From: Bradyrhizobium sp. SZCCT0153
GTDB taxonomy: Bacteria > Pseudomonadota > Alphaproteobacteria > Rhizobiales > Xanthobacteraceae
Length of the DNA: 64,000 nt
Assembly (NCBI RefSeq): GCF_018129995.1
Contig: NZ_JAFCKS010000005.1
Span: 496,001 to 560,000, forward strand
Direction: 5' to 3'
Each line of letters opens with the position of its first letter. The first letter of the stretch is position 1. The position numbers were made by a program, and so were the translations under genes. The notes beneath the pieces were generated by a model, which was not told the DNA's origin, searched no databases, and worked only from the letters and a program-made list of their open reading frames with translations. Of the stretch, positions 55,128-63,506 are shown one piece after another.

Positions 55128-56414
55128 ATGGCGGAAGTTGTCGTAATTGGAGCCGGTCTTAGCGGGACGCTGATGGCCTATGAGTTGCTGCCCCAGCTCG
55201 GAAAGGACGACCGCGTGAGCGTGATCTCGCAGGGCGCGGTCTATCACTTCGTCCCATCGAACCCTTGGGTGGCAGTCGGCTGGCGAAAGCGCAGCGAGAT
55301 CGAGATCGATCTCGTTGACATCATGAAGCGCAAGGGCGTGCGCCTGCTGACGCAGGGCGCCAAGCGCGTGCACCCGACCGAGAATCGCGTCGAGCTCGGC
55401 GATGGCATGTCGATCAACTACGACTATCTTGTCGTCGCGACGGGGCCTGAGCTTGCCTTCGACGAGATTCCCGGCCTGGGCCCGCAAGGCCACACGCAAT
55501 CAATCTGCCACGTAGACCACGCCTCGCACGCGAAGGACGCATTCGAAAAGCTTGCAGCCAACCCCGGCCCGGTCGTGATAGGCGCGGTCCAGGGCGCGTC
55601 CTGCTTCGGCCCGGCGTACGAATTCCTGTTCATACTGGAAACCGAGTTGCGCCGGCGCAAGCTACGCGACCAGGTCCCCATGACGTTCGTCACCTCGGAG
55701 CCCTATGTCGGCCACCTCGGCCTTGACGGCGTCGGCGATACCAAGGGCCTTCTCGAAAGCGAGATGCGTGAGAAGCACGTCAAGTGGATTACCAACGCGC
55801 GCGTCAAGGGCGTCGAAGCGGGCAAGATGGTCGTCGAGGAGCTCGGTGACGACGGCGCGGTGCGCAAGACACACGAGCTGCCCTTTGCCTATTCGATGAT
55901 GCTGCCGGCGTTCCGCGGCGTCGAGGCGGTTCGCGGCATCGACAAGCTGACCAACCCGCGCGGCTTCGTCGTCGTCGACAAGCACCAGCGCAACCCCGCC
56001 TTCCCCAACGTCTTCGCGGTCGGGGTGTGCGTTGCGATCGCTCCGGTCGGGGCGACCCCGGTGCCGGTCGGCGTGCCGAAAACGGGCTTCATGATCGAAT
56101 CCATGGTGACCGCGACCGCGCTGAATATCGGCGCCCTGCTCCGGGGCAAGGAGCCGAGCGCGCAGCCGACCTGGAATGCGATCTGCCTTGCCGATTTCGG
56201 CGATTCCGGCGTCGCCTTCCTGGCGCAGCCGCAGATCCCGCCGCGCAATGTCAACTGGTCGTCCAAGGGCGAGTGGGTGCACTACGCCAAGGTCGCCTTC
56301 GAGAAGTATTTCCTCCGCAAGATGCGACGCGGCGAGAGCGAGCCGTTCTATGAGCGCTTCCTGCTCGACAAGCTGAACATCGCCAAGATCAAGGAGGTCC
56401 GGACGGGCACATGA
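55128..56414 (+). CDS. sqr: Sulfide:quinone oxidoreductase
   Basis: A 428-residue flavoprotein that oxidises sulfide to polysulfide or persulfide and passes electrons to quinone at the membrane. FAD motif VIGAGLSG lies at residues 6-13. Three cysteines, Cys127 (SICHVD), Cys159 (GASCFGP) and Cys353 (AICLADFGD), match the catalytic set Cys128/160/356 of the Acidithiobacillus enzyme. GGAGG precedes the ATG. It overlaps the thioredoxin gene by ATGA and heads the operon. Confidence 0.92.
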   Translation: MAEVVVIGAGLSGTLMAYELLPQLGKDDRVSVISQGAVYHFVPSNPWVAVGWRKRSEIEIDLVDIMKRKGVRLLTQGAKRVHPTENRVELGDGMSINYDYLVVATGPELAFDEIPGLGPQGHTQSICHVDHASHAKDAFEKLAANPGPVVIGAVQGASCFGPAYEFLFILETELRRRKLRDQVPMTFVTSEPYVGHLGLDGVGDTKGLLESEMREKHVKWITNARVKGVEAGKMVVEELGDDGAVRKTHELPFAYSMMLPAFRGVEAVRGIDKLTNPRGFVVVDKHQRNPAFPNVFAVGVCVAIAPVGATPVPVGVPKTGFMIESMVTATALNIGALLRGKEPSAQPTWNAICLADFGDSGVAFLAQPQIPPRNVNWSSKGEWVHYAKVAFEKYFLRKMRRGESEPFYERFLLDKLNIAKIKEVRTGT

Positions 56415-56854
56415 GCGAGACACGCCAGATCGTCTGCGGGCATTGCGGGCGGACCAACCGCCTTCCAGTCGAGCGTACGCCGGAAGGCGCGCGCTGCGGC
56501 GCCTGCCACCAGCCGATGTTCACCGGCCACCCCATCGAGGTGGACGAGGAAGCCTTTGGTCGCCATGTCGACAACAGCGACATTCCCGTTCTGGTCGACG
56601 TCTGGGCGCCCTGGTGCGGGCCATGCCGCGCCATGGCGCCGATGTTCGAGCGCGCCGCGCAGCAACTGGAGCCGCAGATCCGGCTGTTGAAGCTCAATTC
56701 GGACAACGCTCCTGCATTGTCGTCGCGCCTCAACATCAGCGGCATCCCGACGCTGTTGCTGATGCGCGGCGGCCGCGAGATCGCCCGCCACGCCGGCGCG
56801 ATGGATGCACGCAGCATCGTGGCTTGGACCCAGGCCAGCCTGACCCATTCGTAA
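56411..56854 (+). CDS. trxC: Thioredoxin 2 (TrxC)
   Basis: The 147-residue protein has an N-terminal zinc module with two CxxC pairs (VCGHCGRT and RCGACHQP) and a thioredoxin domain with active site WAPWCGPCRAM. TrxC reduces disulfides and can resolve persulfides. Overlap with sqr (ATGA) shows coupled translation and suggests a role in clearing SQR products. Confidence 0.94.
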   Translation: MSETRQIVCGHCGRTNRLPVERTPEGARCGACHQPMFTGHPIEVDEEAFGRHVDNSDIPVLVDVWAPWCGPCRAMAPMFERAAQQLEPQIRLLKLNSDNAPALSSRLNISGIPTLLLMRGGREIARHAGAMDARSIVAWTQASLTHS

Positions 56855-56882
56855 TGCCAACAGACTCAAACAGGAGCATGCC

Positions 56883-57086
56883 ATGAATCTCGATAAAGCC
56901 GTTCTCGCCTTCGCAGGTTTCGTCGTCCTGCTCGGACTCGCGCTGGGCACCTACGTGAATGCGTACTGGTACCTGCTGACAGCGTTCGCCGGGCTGAACT
57001 TGTTGCAGGCCTCGTTCACGGGCTTCTGCCCCGCTGCGATCGTGTTCAAGAAGCTTGGCCTGAGCAGCGGCTGCGCGTTCTCGTGA
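56883..57086 (+). CDS. DUF2892 membrane protein
   Basis: A 67-residue inner-membrane protein with two helices and the DUF2892 pattern (MNLDKAVLAFAGFVVLLGLA, ASFTGFCPAAIVFKKLGLSS). Such proteins, often fused to rhodanese as in YgaP, are common in sulfide-responsive operons. The cysteine in GFCPA is conserved. Confidence 0.88.
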   Translation: MNLDKAVLAFAGFVVLLGLALGTYVNAYWYLLTAFAGLNLLQASFTGFCPAAIVFKKLGLSSGCAFS

Positions 57087-57126
57087 GCGCAGCGGAGAAA
57101 TCAGTGCAATTCGACGGAGACAGTCC

Positions 57127-57516
57127 ATGACCTATCACTTCTCGAAAACGGTCGACCTGCCGTTCGACGCAGCGGTTGCGGCCACGACCGCAGCGCTGAA
57201 GAACCATGGCTTCGGCGTGCTCACCCAGATCGACGTGAAGGATACCCTGAACAAGAAACTCGGGGCCGAGTTTCGGCCATATCTCATCCTCGGAGCATGC
57301 AATCCCAAGCTTGCCTATGAGGCGCTGACCCTCGAGGACAAGATCGGCACGATGCTCCCCTGCAACGTCGTAGTTCAGCAGCGCGAGGGCGGCAAGGTCG
57401 AGATTTCGGCTGTAGATCCCGTCGCCTCGATGGCGGCGATCGAGAACCCGAAGCTCGGCGCCGTCGCCGGACAGGTTCGCGAATTGCTGAAGCAAGTCGT
57501 CGCCGAGATTGCGTGA
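57127..57516 (+). CDS. DUF302 protein
   Basis: The 129-residue protein matches DUF302 (FSKTVDLPFDAAVAATTAAL, GFGVLTQIDVKDTLNKKLG, RPYLILGACNPKLAYEAL, MLPCNVVVQQ). The family often accompanies sulfur-oxidation and Trx genes; the biochemical role is not settled. The two cysteines in LGACNP and LPCNV are family features. A short gap of 40 bases separates it from DUF2892. Confidence 0.88.
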   Translation: MTYHFSKTVDLPFDAAVAATTAALKNHGFGVLTQIDVKDTLNKKLGAEFRPYLILGACNPKLAYEALTLEDKIGTMLPCNVVVQQREGGKVEISAVDPVASMAAIENPKLGAVAGQVRELLKQVVAEIA

Positions 57517-57546
57517 GACCATTCGGACAGATTGCAGAGGCCGACC

Positions 57547-58986
57547 ATGACCGACGACACCTTCATCGAGGGACCTCTCTACGAGAAGCGGAGAAAGGTC
57601 TATCCGCAATCCGTCCACGGCCCTTTCCGTCGCATCAAATGGGCGATCCTCTGCGTCACGCTCGGGACCTATTATCTCCTGCCCTTCCTACGCTGGAATC
57701 GCGGGCCCGGCCTGCCGGACCAGGCCGTGCTGGTCGATCTTCCGCACCGCCGCTTCTACTTCTTCTTCATCGAGCTTTGGCCGCAGGAGGTCTACTATTT
57801 CACCGGTCTGCTTATCATCGCGGCGATGACGCTGTTCCTGATGAATGCGGTCGCGGGACGGGTTTGGTGCGGCTACATGTGCCCGCAGACGGTGTGGACC
57901 GACCTGTTCTACGCCGTCGAGCGCTGGGTCGAGGGCGACCGGCGCGAGCGCATGCAGGGCGACAAGCGCTACTGGACGTTCGATCACGTCCGGAAGGTCG
58001 CACTGAAGCACTTTCTCTGGATCATGATCGCCTGGTGGACCGGCGGCGCATGGGTGCTCTATTTCGCCGATGCACCGACGCTTGTGAAGGAGCTCGCCAC
58101 CTTCCAGGCCCCGTTCATCGCCTATCTCTGGATCGGCATCCTCACCGCCACGACCTATGTCTTCGCGGGTCACGCCCGCGAGCAGATGTGCATCTACATG
58201 TGCCCGTGGCCGCGCATCCAGGCGGCGCTGACGGACGAATGGGCGCTCAACGTCACCTATCGGCGCGACCGCGGCGAGCCGCGCATGTCGGTGAAGAAGG
58301 CGGACGCAGCCCGCGCGCATGGCGATTTCGCCGGCGACTGCGTCGATTGCCATCAGTGCATCAATGTCTGCCCGACCGGGGTCGACATCCGCCACGGCAT
58401 CCAGCTCGGCTGCATCCAGTGCGGCCTGTGCATCGACGCCTGCGACAACGTGATGCGCGAGATCGGCCGGCCCGCCGGCCTGATCGGCTACGATACCGAC
58501 ATCAATATGCAGCGCCGGCGCGAGGGCAAGGCACCGCTCTACCGAATCATCCGTCCGCGCACGCTGGTCTATGTCGCGGCCATCGCCATCGTCGGCAGCA
58601 TCATGATCTATGCGCTCGCCACCCGCGCGACGATGGACGTCAACGTGCTGCATGAGCGCAATCCCCTCTTCGTCCAGCTCTCGGACGGCGGGGTGCGCAA
58701 CGACTACACCGTCCGCATCCTGAACAAGGGCGCGCAGCGATCGTTTGCGATCGAGGTCTCCGGTCTGCCCGGCGCAACCATTCGCGTCGCCGGCATCGAA
58801 GCCAGCTCCGACGGAAAGCCCGTCATCGAGGTCGGGCAGGATCAGACCCGCGAGGTCAGGCTGTCGGTGCAGATCGGCCCCGGCGACCTGCCGAAGACCT
58901 CCCGCGACGTCGACATCGCCATCATCGAGACCGCCGGCGGCGGACGCGCAAGCGCCCGCGATCATTTCGTGCCGGGCGAGCAGTAG
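57547..58986 (+). CDS. ccoG: Cytochrome c oxidase accessory protein CcoG/FixG-like
   Basis: A 479-residue membrane iron-sulfur protein. It has several membrane helices, WCGYMCPQTVW and MCIYMCPWPRIQ CxxxCP motifs, a 2[4Fe-4S] ferredoxin segment (CVDCHQCINVCPTGVDIR, LGCIQCGLCIDACDNV), and a C-terminal Ig-like periplasmic domain. CcoG (RdxA/FixG) helps copper insertion into cbb3 oxidase. Its presence in a sulfide operon, away from ccoNOQP, suggests use of its redox function there or protection of oxidase assembly; that is inference. Confidence 0.92.
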   Translation: MTDDTFIEGPLYEKRRKVYPQSVHGPFRRIKWAILCVTLGTYYLLPFLRWNRGPGLPDQAVLVDLPHRRFYFFFIELWPQEVYYFTGLLIIAAMTLFLMNAVAGRVWCGYMCPQTVWTDLFYAVERWVEGDRRERMQGDKRYWTFDHVRKVALKHFLWIMIAWWTGGAWVLYFADAPTLVKELATFQAPFIAYLWIGILTATTYVFAGHAREQMCIYMCPWPRIQAALTDEWALNVTYRRDRGEPRMSVKKADAARAHGDFAGDCVDCHQCINVCPTGVDIRHGIQLGCIQCGLCIDACDNVMREIGRPAGLIGYDTDINMQRRREGKAPLYRIIRPRTLVYVAAIAIVGSIMIYALATRATMDVNVLHERNPLFVQLSDGGVRNDYTVRILNKGAQRSFAIEVSGLPGATIRVAGIEASSDGKPVIEVGQDQTREVRLSVQIGPGDLPKTSRDVDIAIIETAGGGRASARDHFVPGEQ

Positions 58987-59003
58987 CTCCGAGATTCCAT
59001 GGC

Positions 59004-59028
59004 GCATCCGGCGGCTGCCGCCGGATGC
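59004..59028 (+). terminator. Hairpin after ccoG
   Basis: GCATCCGGCGGC and GCCGCCGGATGC are perfect complements with almost no loop, giving a long stem 18 bases after the ccoG stop. The T-tract is short (TT), so termination is probable, not certain. Confidence 0.65.
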
Positions 59029-59129
59029 TTGATGAGACGTTAATGTTACCGCTCGAATTGAAGCGGCGTCCCAACGGTATTTTCCAATCTTTGCGCTAAG
59101 CATGGCCTCCTGAACGGGGACGACGGGAC

Positions 59130-60293
59130 GTGGTCGATATCGCGCACCAGGCTGCGATCAATCCGGCATCGGCAAAGCATGCCGAGGCTGTGCGCGCGCT
59201 CGTCCCGCTCACGGCGATCGAAGCCGGCCAGTGGCGCGCGCTGGCGCAGCACACGATCGAGCCGAACGGATATTACCTGCCGGGCTGGGAGCTCGCCGTC
59301 AGCGCATCCGCGCGCGGTCGCACGGACGCCGAAGCGCTTCCCGCGTTCGACGGATCGCGGCTGATCGGGCTGATGCCCGTGATGTCGCTCTGGCGCGCCT
59401 GGAGGATTCCCCTGCCCGCTCTGGTGAGCGCGCATCCCTACGGCACGCTGTGCAGCCCTCTGATCGACCGCGAGGCTCCGATCGAGGCGGCGACGCGGCT
59501 GCTGCAGCATGCTCGCGATGCCGGCGCGCATGCGCTGGTGCTGAACGATATTGCGCTCGACGGCGCGGCGATGAATTCGCTCAGGCAAGTTCTCGATCGC
59601 GACGGCCTGAAGCCGCGTATCCTCTCTTCCTACGTCCGCGCCAGTCTCGACGCGACGCAGGACGGCGAATCACTGCTTCGTGACGCGCTCGGCGCCAGGA
59701 AGCTCAAGGAACTGCGCCGCCAGCGTCATCGTCTCGAAGAACACGGCGCCGTCGTGTTCGACGTCGCGCGCAGACCCGACGAGATCGGAGCTGCGCTCGA
59801 AACATTCCTGCAGCTCGAAGCCAGTGGCTGGAAAGGCAAGCGCGGCACCGCGCTGGTCCAGCATGCAGGCGATGCCGCCTTCATCCGCCGCGCGGTTCTC
59901 GCGCTGGCAGAGACCGCGCAGTGCGAGGTCATCACGCTTCGCGCCGGCGCGATTCCGGTCGCCGCCGGCATCGTGCTGCGGCATCGGGACCGCGCCTTCT
60001 TCTTCAAGCTCGGCATCGACGAGCGCTTTGCAAGATATTCGCCGGGGGTGCAGCTCACGCTCGAGCTCACCCGCCACCTCTGTGCCGACCCCGCCATCGC
60101 CAGCGCGGATTCCACGGCGAGCGCCGACCACCCCATGATCAACCCGATCTGGCGGGGACGCTTCGCAATCGGGGACGTGCTGATCCCGCTGCGGCGGAAC
60201 GATCCGGTCGTGGCGCTCATTCACGGGGCGCTCGCGGCGCACGGCATCGCATACGCAGCGGCGCGCCGCGCAGTCCGCCTGGTTCGCAAATAG
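59130..60293 (+). CDS. GNAT/FemAB-like acetyltransferase (BioF2 type)
   Basis: The 387-residue protein has the BioF2-like/CelD acyltransferase pattern: EPNGYYLPGWELAVSAS near the start, KLKELRRQRHRLEEHGAVVF in the middle and LRHRDRAFFFKLGIDERFAR then YSPGVQLTLELTRHL. These often act in polysaccharide or cell-wall modification. The start is GTG at 59130. Acceptor unknown. Confidence 0.78.
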   Translation: MVDIAHQAAINPASAKHAEAVRALVPLTAIEAGQWRALAQHTIEPNGYYLPGWELAVSASARGRTDAEALPAFDGSRLIGLMPVMSLWRAWRIPLPALVSAHPYGTLCSPLIDREAPIEAATRLLQHARDAGAHALVLNDIALDGAAMNSLRQVLDRDGLKPRILSSYVRASLDATQDGESLLRDALGARKLKELRRQRHRLEEHGAVVFDVARRPDEIGAALETFLQLEASGWKGKRGTALVQHAGDAAFIRRAVLALAETAQCEVITLRAGAIPVAAGIVLRHRDRAFFFKLGIDERFARYSPGVQLTLELTRHLCADPAIASADSTASADHPMINPIWRGRFAIGDVLIPLRRNDPVVALIHGALAAHGIAYAAARRAVRLVRK

Positions 60294-60301
60294 GATAGCT
60301 C

Positions 60302-60967
60302 CTACTCCGCCGCCTGCGCGTTGATCTCCGCCGAGACCTCGCGGATGGCGCGCGCGAGCATGTTCGGATCCTGCGCGCCGGAGACCGCGTATTTCTGCGC
60401 GAACACGAAGGTCGGCACGCCGGAGATGCCCTTCTCGGCGGCCTCCTGTGCGTCGCCCGATACGCGCGCGACGTCCTCGTCGGTCGCAAGGCGCTTGCGC
60501 ACGTCGCCGGCATCGAGGCCGACATCGGCAGCCGCCTGCACCAGCACGTTCACGTCGGTGAGGTCGCCGCCGTCGCGGAAGTAGAGCTCCATCAGGCGCT
60601 GCTTCATCTCGGGCGCCTTGCCGATCGCCTCGGCCCAGAGGATCAGGCGGTGGCAGTCGGTCGTGTTGGGCTGGCGCGCGACGAGCTCGGGCCGGTAGAG
60701 GAGGCCCTCTTCGCTTGCGGCTGCAACGACACGCCCCGCAATGCCCTTATAGGCCTCGACCGAGCCGAACTTCTTGGTGAGATAGTCCTCGCGGCTGATG
60801 CCCTCGCGCGGCACCCAGGGATTGAGGAAGAAGGGACGGAAATTGAGCTTGACCGGAACGTCCGGAACGAGCGCCAGCGCGCTCTCGATCCGGTGCTTGC
60901 CGATGTAGCACCAGGGGCACACCACGTCGGAGACGACGTCGATCTGAAGCGGTTTCAGCGTGCTCAT
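60302..60967 (-). CDS. DsbA family oxidoreductase (FrnE-like)
   Basis: A 221-residue thioredoxin-fold protein with active site CPWC in VVSDVVCPWCYIGKHRIESA and the long helical insertion of the DsbA/FrnE group. cis-Pro region GISGVPTFVFAQ is present. There is no signal peptide, so it acts in the cytoplasm, likely on thiol or polyketide-like substrates. It is convergent with the acetyltransferase gene, 8 bases apart. Confidence 0.9.
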   Translation of the reverse strand: MSTLKPLQIDVVSDVVCPWCYIGKHRIESALALVPDVPVKLNFRPFFLNPWVPREGISREDYLTKKFGSVEAYKGIAGRVVAAASEEGLLYRPELVARQPNTTDCHRLILWAEAIGKAPEMKQRLMELYFRDGGDLTDVNVLVQAAADVGLDAGDVRKRLATDEDVARVSGDAQEAAEKGISGVPTFVFAQKYAVSGAQDPNMLARAIREVSAEINAQAAE

Positions 60968-61036
60968 GTCGGGCGCCTCCTTCGGACGGTAAAGGTTCGC
61001 CCAAAGATAAGCAGAACCCGTTCCGAGGCAAGGGCG

Positions 61037-61858
61037 CTAGCTCATGGCTGCTGCCATTTGTCGGAGCCGCTCGGCCGTGCGCTCGTCCGCCGGGAAGAAG
61101 GTTTCCAGAGCCAACTCCGACAGCGTGATGTCGACGGGCGTGCCGAATACCATGGTGGTGGAGAAGAAACTTAGTATCTCCCCATCGTGGCGCAGCTTGA
61201 AGGGGATCGCGACATTTTCGCTCGACAGCGGTGCCGCGCGCGCCGGGATCGGATAGCTCTTCAGGTCATTGTAGAGCTTGATCAGCTCGGGATCGGCCGT
61301 CGCCTCGCATTGCCGGTGCAGCCGCTCCAGAAGATGCCCGCACCATTCCGCAAGATTGACCGTGCGCGGCGCAAGCGCTTCGGGATGAAAGGCGAGCCGC
61401 AACACGTTGAAGGGCTGGCCCAGCAGCCGCTGCGGGATGCCGGCGAGCAGCGGCGCCAGCATGCGGTTGGCGGAGACCAGATTCCAGTGCCGGTCATAGG
61501 CCAGCGCCGGATTTGGCTCGTGCGCCCTGAGGACGAGGTCGATCGCCTGGCGGGCTGATTTCAAGGCGGGATCCTCCAGCGGGCGCTGCGGAAAGGCCGG
61601 GGCATAGCCGGCCGCGACCAGCAGCACGTTGCGTTCGCGCAAGGGCACGTCGAGGCGCTCGGCGAGCCTGAGCACCATGTCGCGCGAGGGCGCGGCACGG
61701 CCGGTCTCGACGAAGCTCAAATGCCGCGCCGAGATCTCGGCCTCGCCTGCGAGATCGAGCTGGCTCATGCGGCGGCGCTGCCGCCATTCACGCAAATGGT
61801 CGCCGATATGGATCGGCTGGCTGCGCTCGGTGTGTGCCGTCGATGCATGTGCGTTCAT
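61037..61858 (-). CDS. XRE family regulator with MmyB-like ligand domain
   Basis: The 273-residue protein has an N-terminal helix-turn-helix (LREWRQRRRMSQLDLAGEAE and ISARHLSFVETGRAAPSR) and a C-terminal MmyB-like PAS-type domain (WNLVSANRMLAPLLAG, LSSENVAIPFKLRHDGEILS), known in some members to bind fatty acids. It is divergent from two small genes that it may control. Confidence 0.88.
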   Translation of the reverse strand: MNAHASTAHTERSQPIHIGDHLREWRQRRRMSQLDLAGEAEISARHLSFVETGRAAPSRDMVLRLAERLDVPLRERNVLLVAAGYAPAFPQRPLEDPALKSARQAIDLVLRAHEPNPALAYDRHWNLVSANRMLAPLLAGIPQRLLGQPFNVLRLAFHPEALAPRTVNLAEWCGHLLERLHRQCEATADPELIKLYNDLKSYPIPARAAPLSSENVAIPFKLRHDGEILSFFSTTMVFGTPVDITLSELALETFFPADERTAERLRQMAAAMS

Positions 61859-61959
61859 GGTCGGAAACCTAGCATGCGAATTTCCGCCCTTCCATTACGT
61901 CGGAGGTAATCGAATTGGTCCTCGGACCGGCGCATCTTCGGTCGCAACAGGAGATGACC

Positions 61960-62190
61960 ATGATCGCATTGCTGCTCTACCGGACCGTCGCAGACCACCT
62001 CGCCCCCTGGGCCATGGCGTTAGCAACCCGGATGCTGGCACGCAGCCTCAACGTGCCCGAGCCGCTGGTGCATTCGACCGGAGACTATGTCGTCGCGCAG
62101 GTCACGGCTTTCGAGCACGGCATCGGCAGGAGCCTCTGCCCGTTCCGCCTGGCCCGCCTGCTACGCGCCTGGTGGCGCGGATTGCGCTGA
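61960..62190 (+). CDS. Small hypothetical protein
   Basis: A 76-residue protein, MIALLLYRTVADHLAPWAMA then PEPLVHSTGDYVVAQVTAFE, with basic C-terminus RLARLLRAWWRGLR. AGGAG lies 7 bases before the ATG at 61960. No family recognised. It is read in line with the next membrane protein, 37 bases before it. Confidence 0.5.
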   Translation: MIALLLYRTVADHLAPWAMALATRMLARSLNVPEPLVHSTGDYVVAQVTAFEHGIGRSLCPFRLARLLRAWWRGLR

Positions 62191-62227
62191 GTTTTTTCCC
62201 GAGCCCAACCCAACCATGGAGACCACG

Positions 62228-62626
62228 ATGATCGACGCATCCACCTTCCTGCGCCGCGCACTGCTCGCCGACGCGATCTTCAGCGGTGTCGCCGCCCTCG
62301 GCTTCACCCTCGGCGCCAGCTCGTTCGCGGCGATGTTCAACCTGCCCGAAGCGCTGCTGCGCGAGACCGGCCTGTTCCTGATCGCCTATACCGTACTGGT
62401 CGGCTGGCTTGCCTCGCGCACAGTGGTGCCGAAGCCGCTCGTGCTGCTGGTCGTGGTCGGCAATGCGGCCTGGACGGTCGGCAGCATCGCGCTGCTGCTC
62501 TCGGGCACGGTGTCGCCGAACCTCGCCGGCGAGCTCATGGTCGTGGCGCAGGCGATCGCGACCGGCGTGTTTGCCGAGCTGCAATATGTGGGTTTGCGCC
62601 GGAGCGGGAGTGTGGCGGCGGCGTGA
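62228..62626 (+). CDS. Four-helix membrane protein
   Basis: A 132-residue protein with four hydrophobic segments (ALLADAIFSGVAALGFTLGA, GLFLIAYTVLVGWLAS, LVLLVVVGNAAWTVGSIALL, GELMVVAQAIATGVFAELQY). It resembles small uncharacterised integral membrane proteins of rhizobia. ATG at 62228 is preferred over 62216 because GGAG is then correctly spaced. Confidence 0.65.
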   Translation: MIDASTFLRRALLADAIFSGVAALGFTLGASSFAAMFNLPEALLRETGLFLIAYTVLVGWLASRTVVPKPLVLLVVVGNAAWTVGSIALLLSGTVSPNLAGELMVVAQAIATGVFAELQYVGLRRSGSVAAA

Positions 62627-62658
62627 GGCTCGGACTGAGCGGCTCACCACTCGCGATC

Positions 62659-62681
62659 GTCGCCCGGCTTGACCGGGCGAC
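62659..62681. repeat. REP-type hairpin
   Basis: GTCGCCCGG-CTTGA-CCGGGCGAC is a perfect 9-base hairpin between a rightward and a leftward gene. It differs from the REP pair at 9109 and belongs to another common rhizobial type. Confidence 0.75.
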
Positions 62682-62736
62682 CAGTATTCCAGAGGCGATC
62701 GACAGATGCGCCGGTCAGCCGGGGCATGCCGCAGCG

Positions 62737-63342
62737 CTACGCCCGCGCACGGCCGTTCGCCCCGACAACGGCATGGCCGTTCAGCTTCTTCTTTTTCGCA
62801 GCCTTGTTCTTGAGGCCCTTGCTCTTGGTGTCCTTGTTCGCAAGGTCCTTGGCCCCCGCTTTCTCGGCCTTGCGCTCCGCGCGCGCCTTCACCTTGGCGC
62901 GTTCGGCCCGTGCCTCGGCGCGCAGCTTCTTGCGCTTCTTCTCGCACGACTCGCACTTGCAGCCGATCGGCTTCAGATAGGCTTTGAAATAGTCGGTGCC
63001 GTAATCGTAGTTGATCTCGTCGCCCGGCTCGATGTTCTTGATGGCGCGGATGAAGACCTTGCGCTCGCGCGGCCGGACGTCGGATTCGGCGTTGGGCCGG
63101 CACGAATGGTTGATGTAGCGCGCGAGATTTTTGCGCACCGAGCCGTCGATGGTCCAGCGGCCGTTGAGCTCGAACAGGTACTTGTTCTCGATGTCGTCGT
63201 GTTCCGGGATCCGCGAGTCCAGGATCGGTCCGTAATAACGGATGATCCGGGTGCCCTTCTTGATCGGCTTGGTGGCGAAGAGGCCGAGTCCGGTTTTGGA
63301 GCGGCCGACGCGATATGGTTTTTGCGAGGAGATGGCTGGCAT
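62737..63342 (-). CDS. SET-domain protein with lysine/alanine-rich tail
   Basis: Residues about 8-125 form a SET methyltransferase domain: KTGLGLFATKPIKKGTRI, RYINHSCRPNAESDV (the NHSCxPN substrate/SAM motif) and GDEINYDYGTDYF, followed by a post-SET-like CKCESCEKK zinc cluster. The last 70 residues are almost all Lys, Ala, Glu and Arg, like histone H1 tails. SET enzymes methylate protein lysines; a bacterial target such as a DNA-binding or ribosomal protein is possible. Start MPAISSQKP at 63342 is chosen over 63384. Confidence 0.88.
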   Translation of the reverse strand: MPAISSQKPYRVGRSKTGLGLFATKPIKKGTRIIRYYGPILDSRIPEHDDIENKYLFELNGRWTIDGSVRKNLARYINHSCRPNAESDVRPRERKVFIRAIKNIEPGDEINYDYGTDYFKAYLKPIGCKCESCEKKRKKLRAEARAERAKVKARAERKAEKAGAKDLANKDTKSKGLKNKAAKKKKLNGHAVVGANGRARA

Positions 63343-63506
63343 GATCAAGGGAACGAGGACGCGAACGAGGCCGGATCGGCCCAAGCGAAGCCGCTCTTCT
63401 AGAACGATTCCGCGCCGCTGTCAGGTGCCTGTCGGCCTTGTTTGAACCTTGCCCACAATCAAGACGTCTGATGGTACGGAGTTCCCGCTCGATCAAAGGC
63501 GTCATC

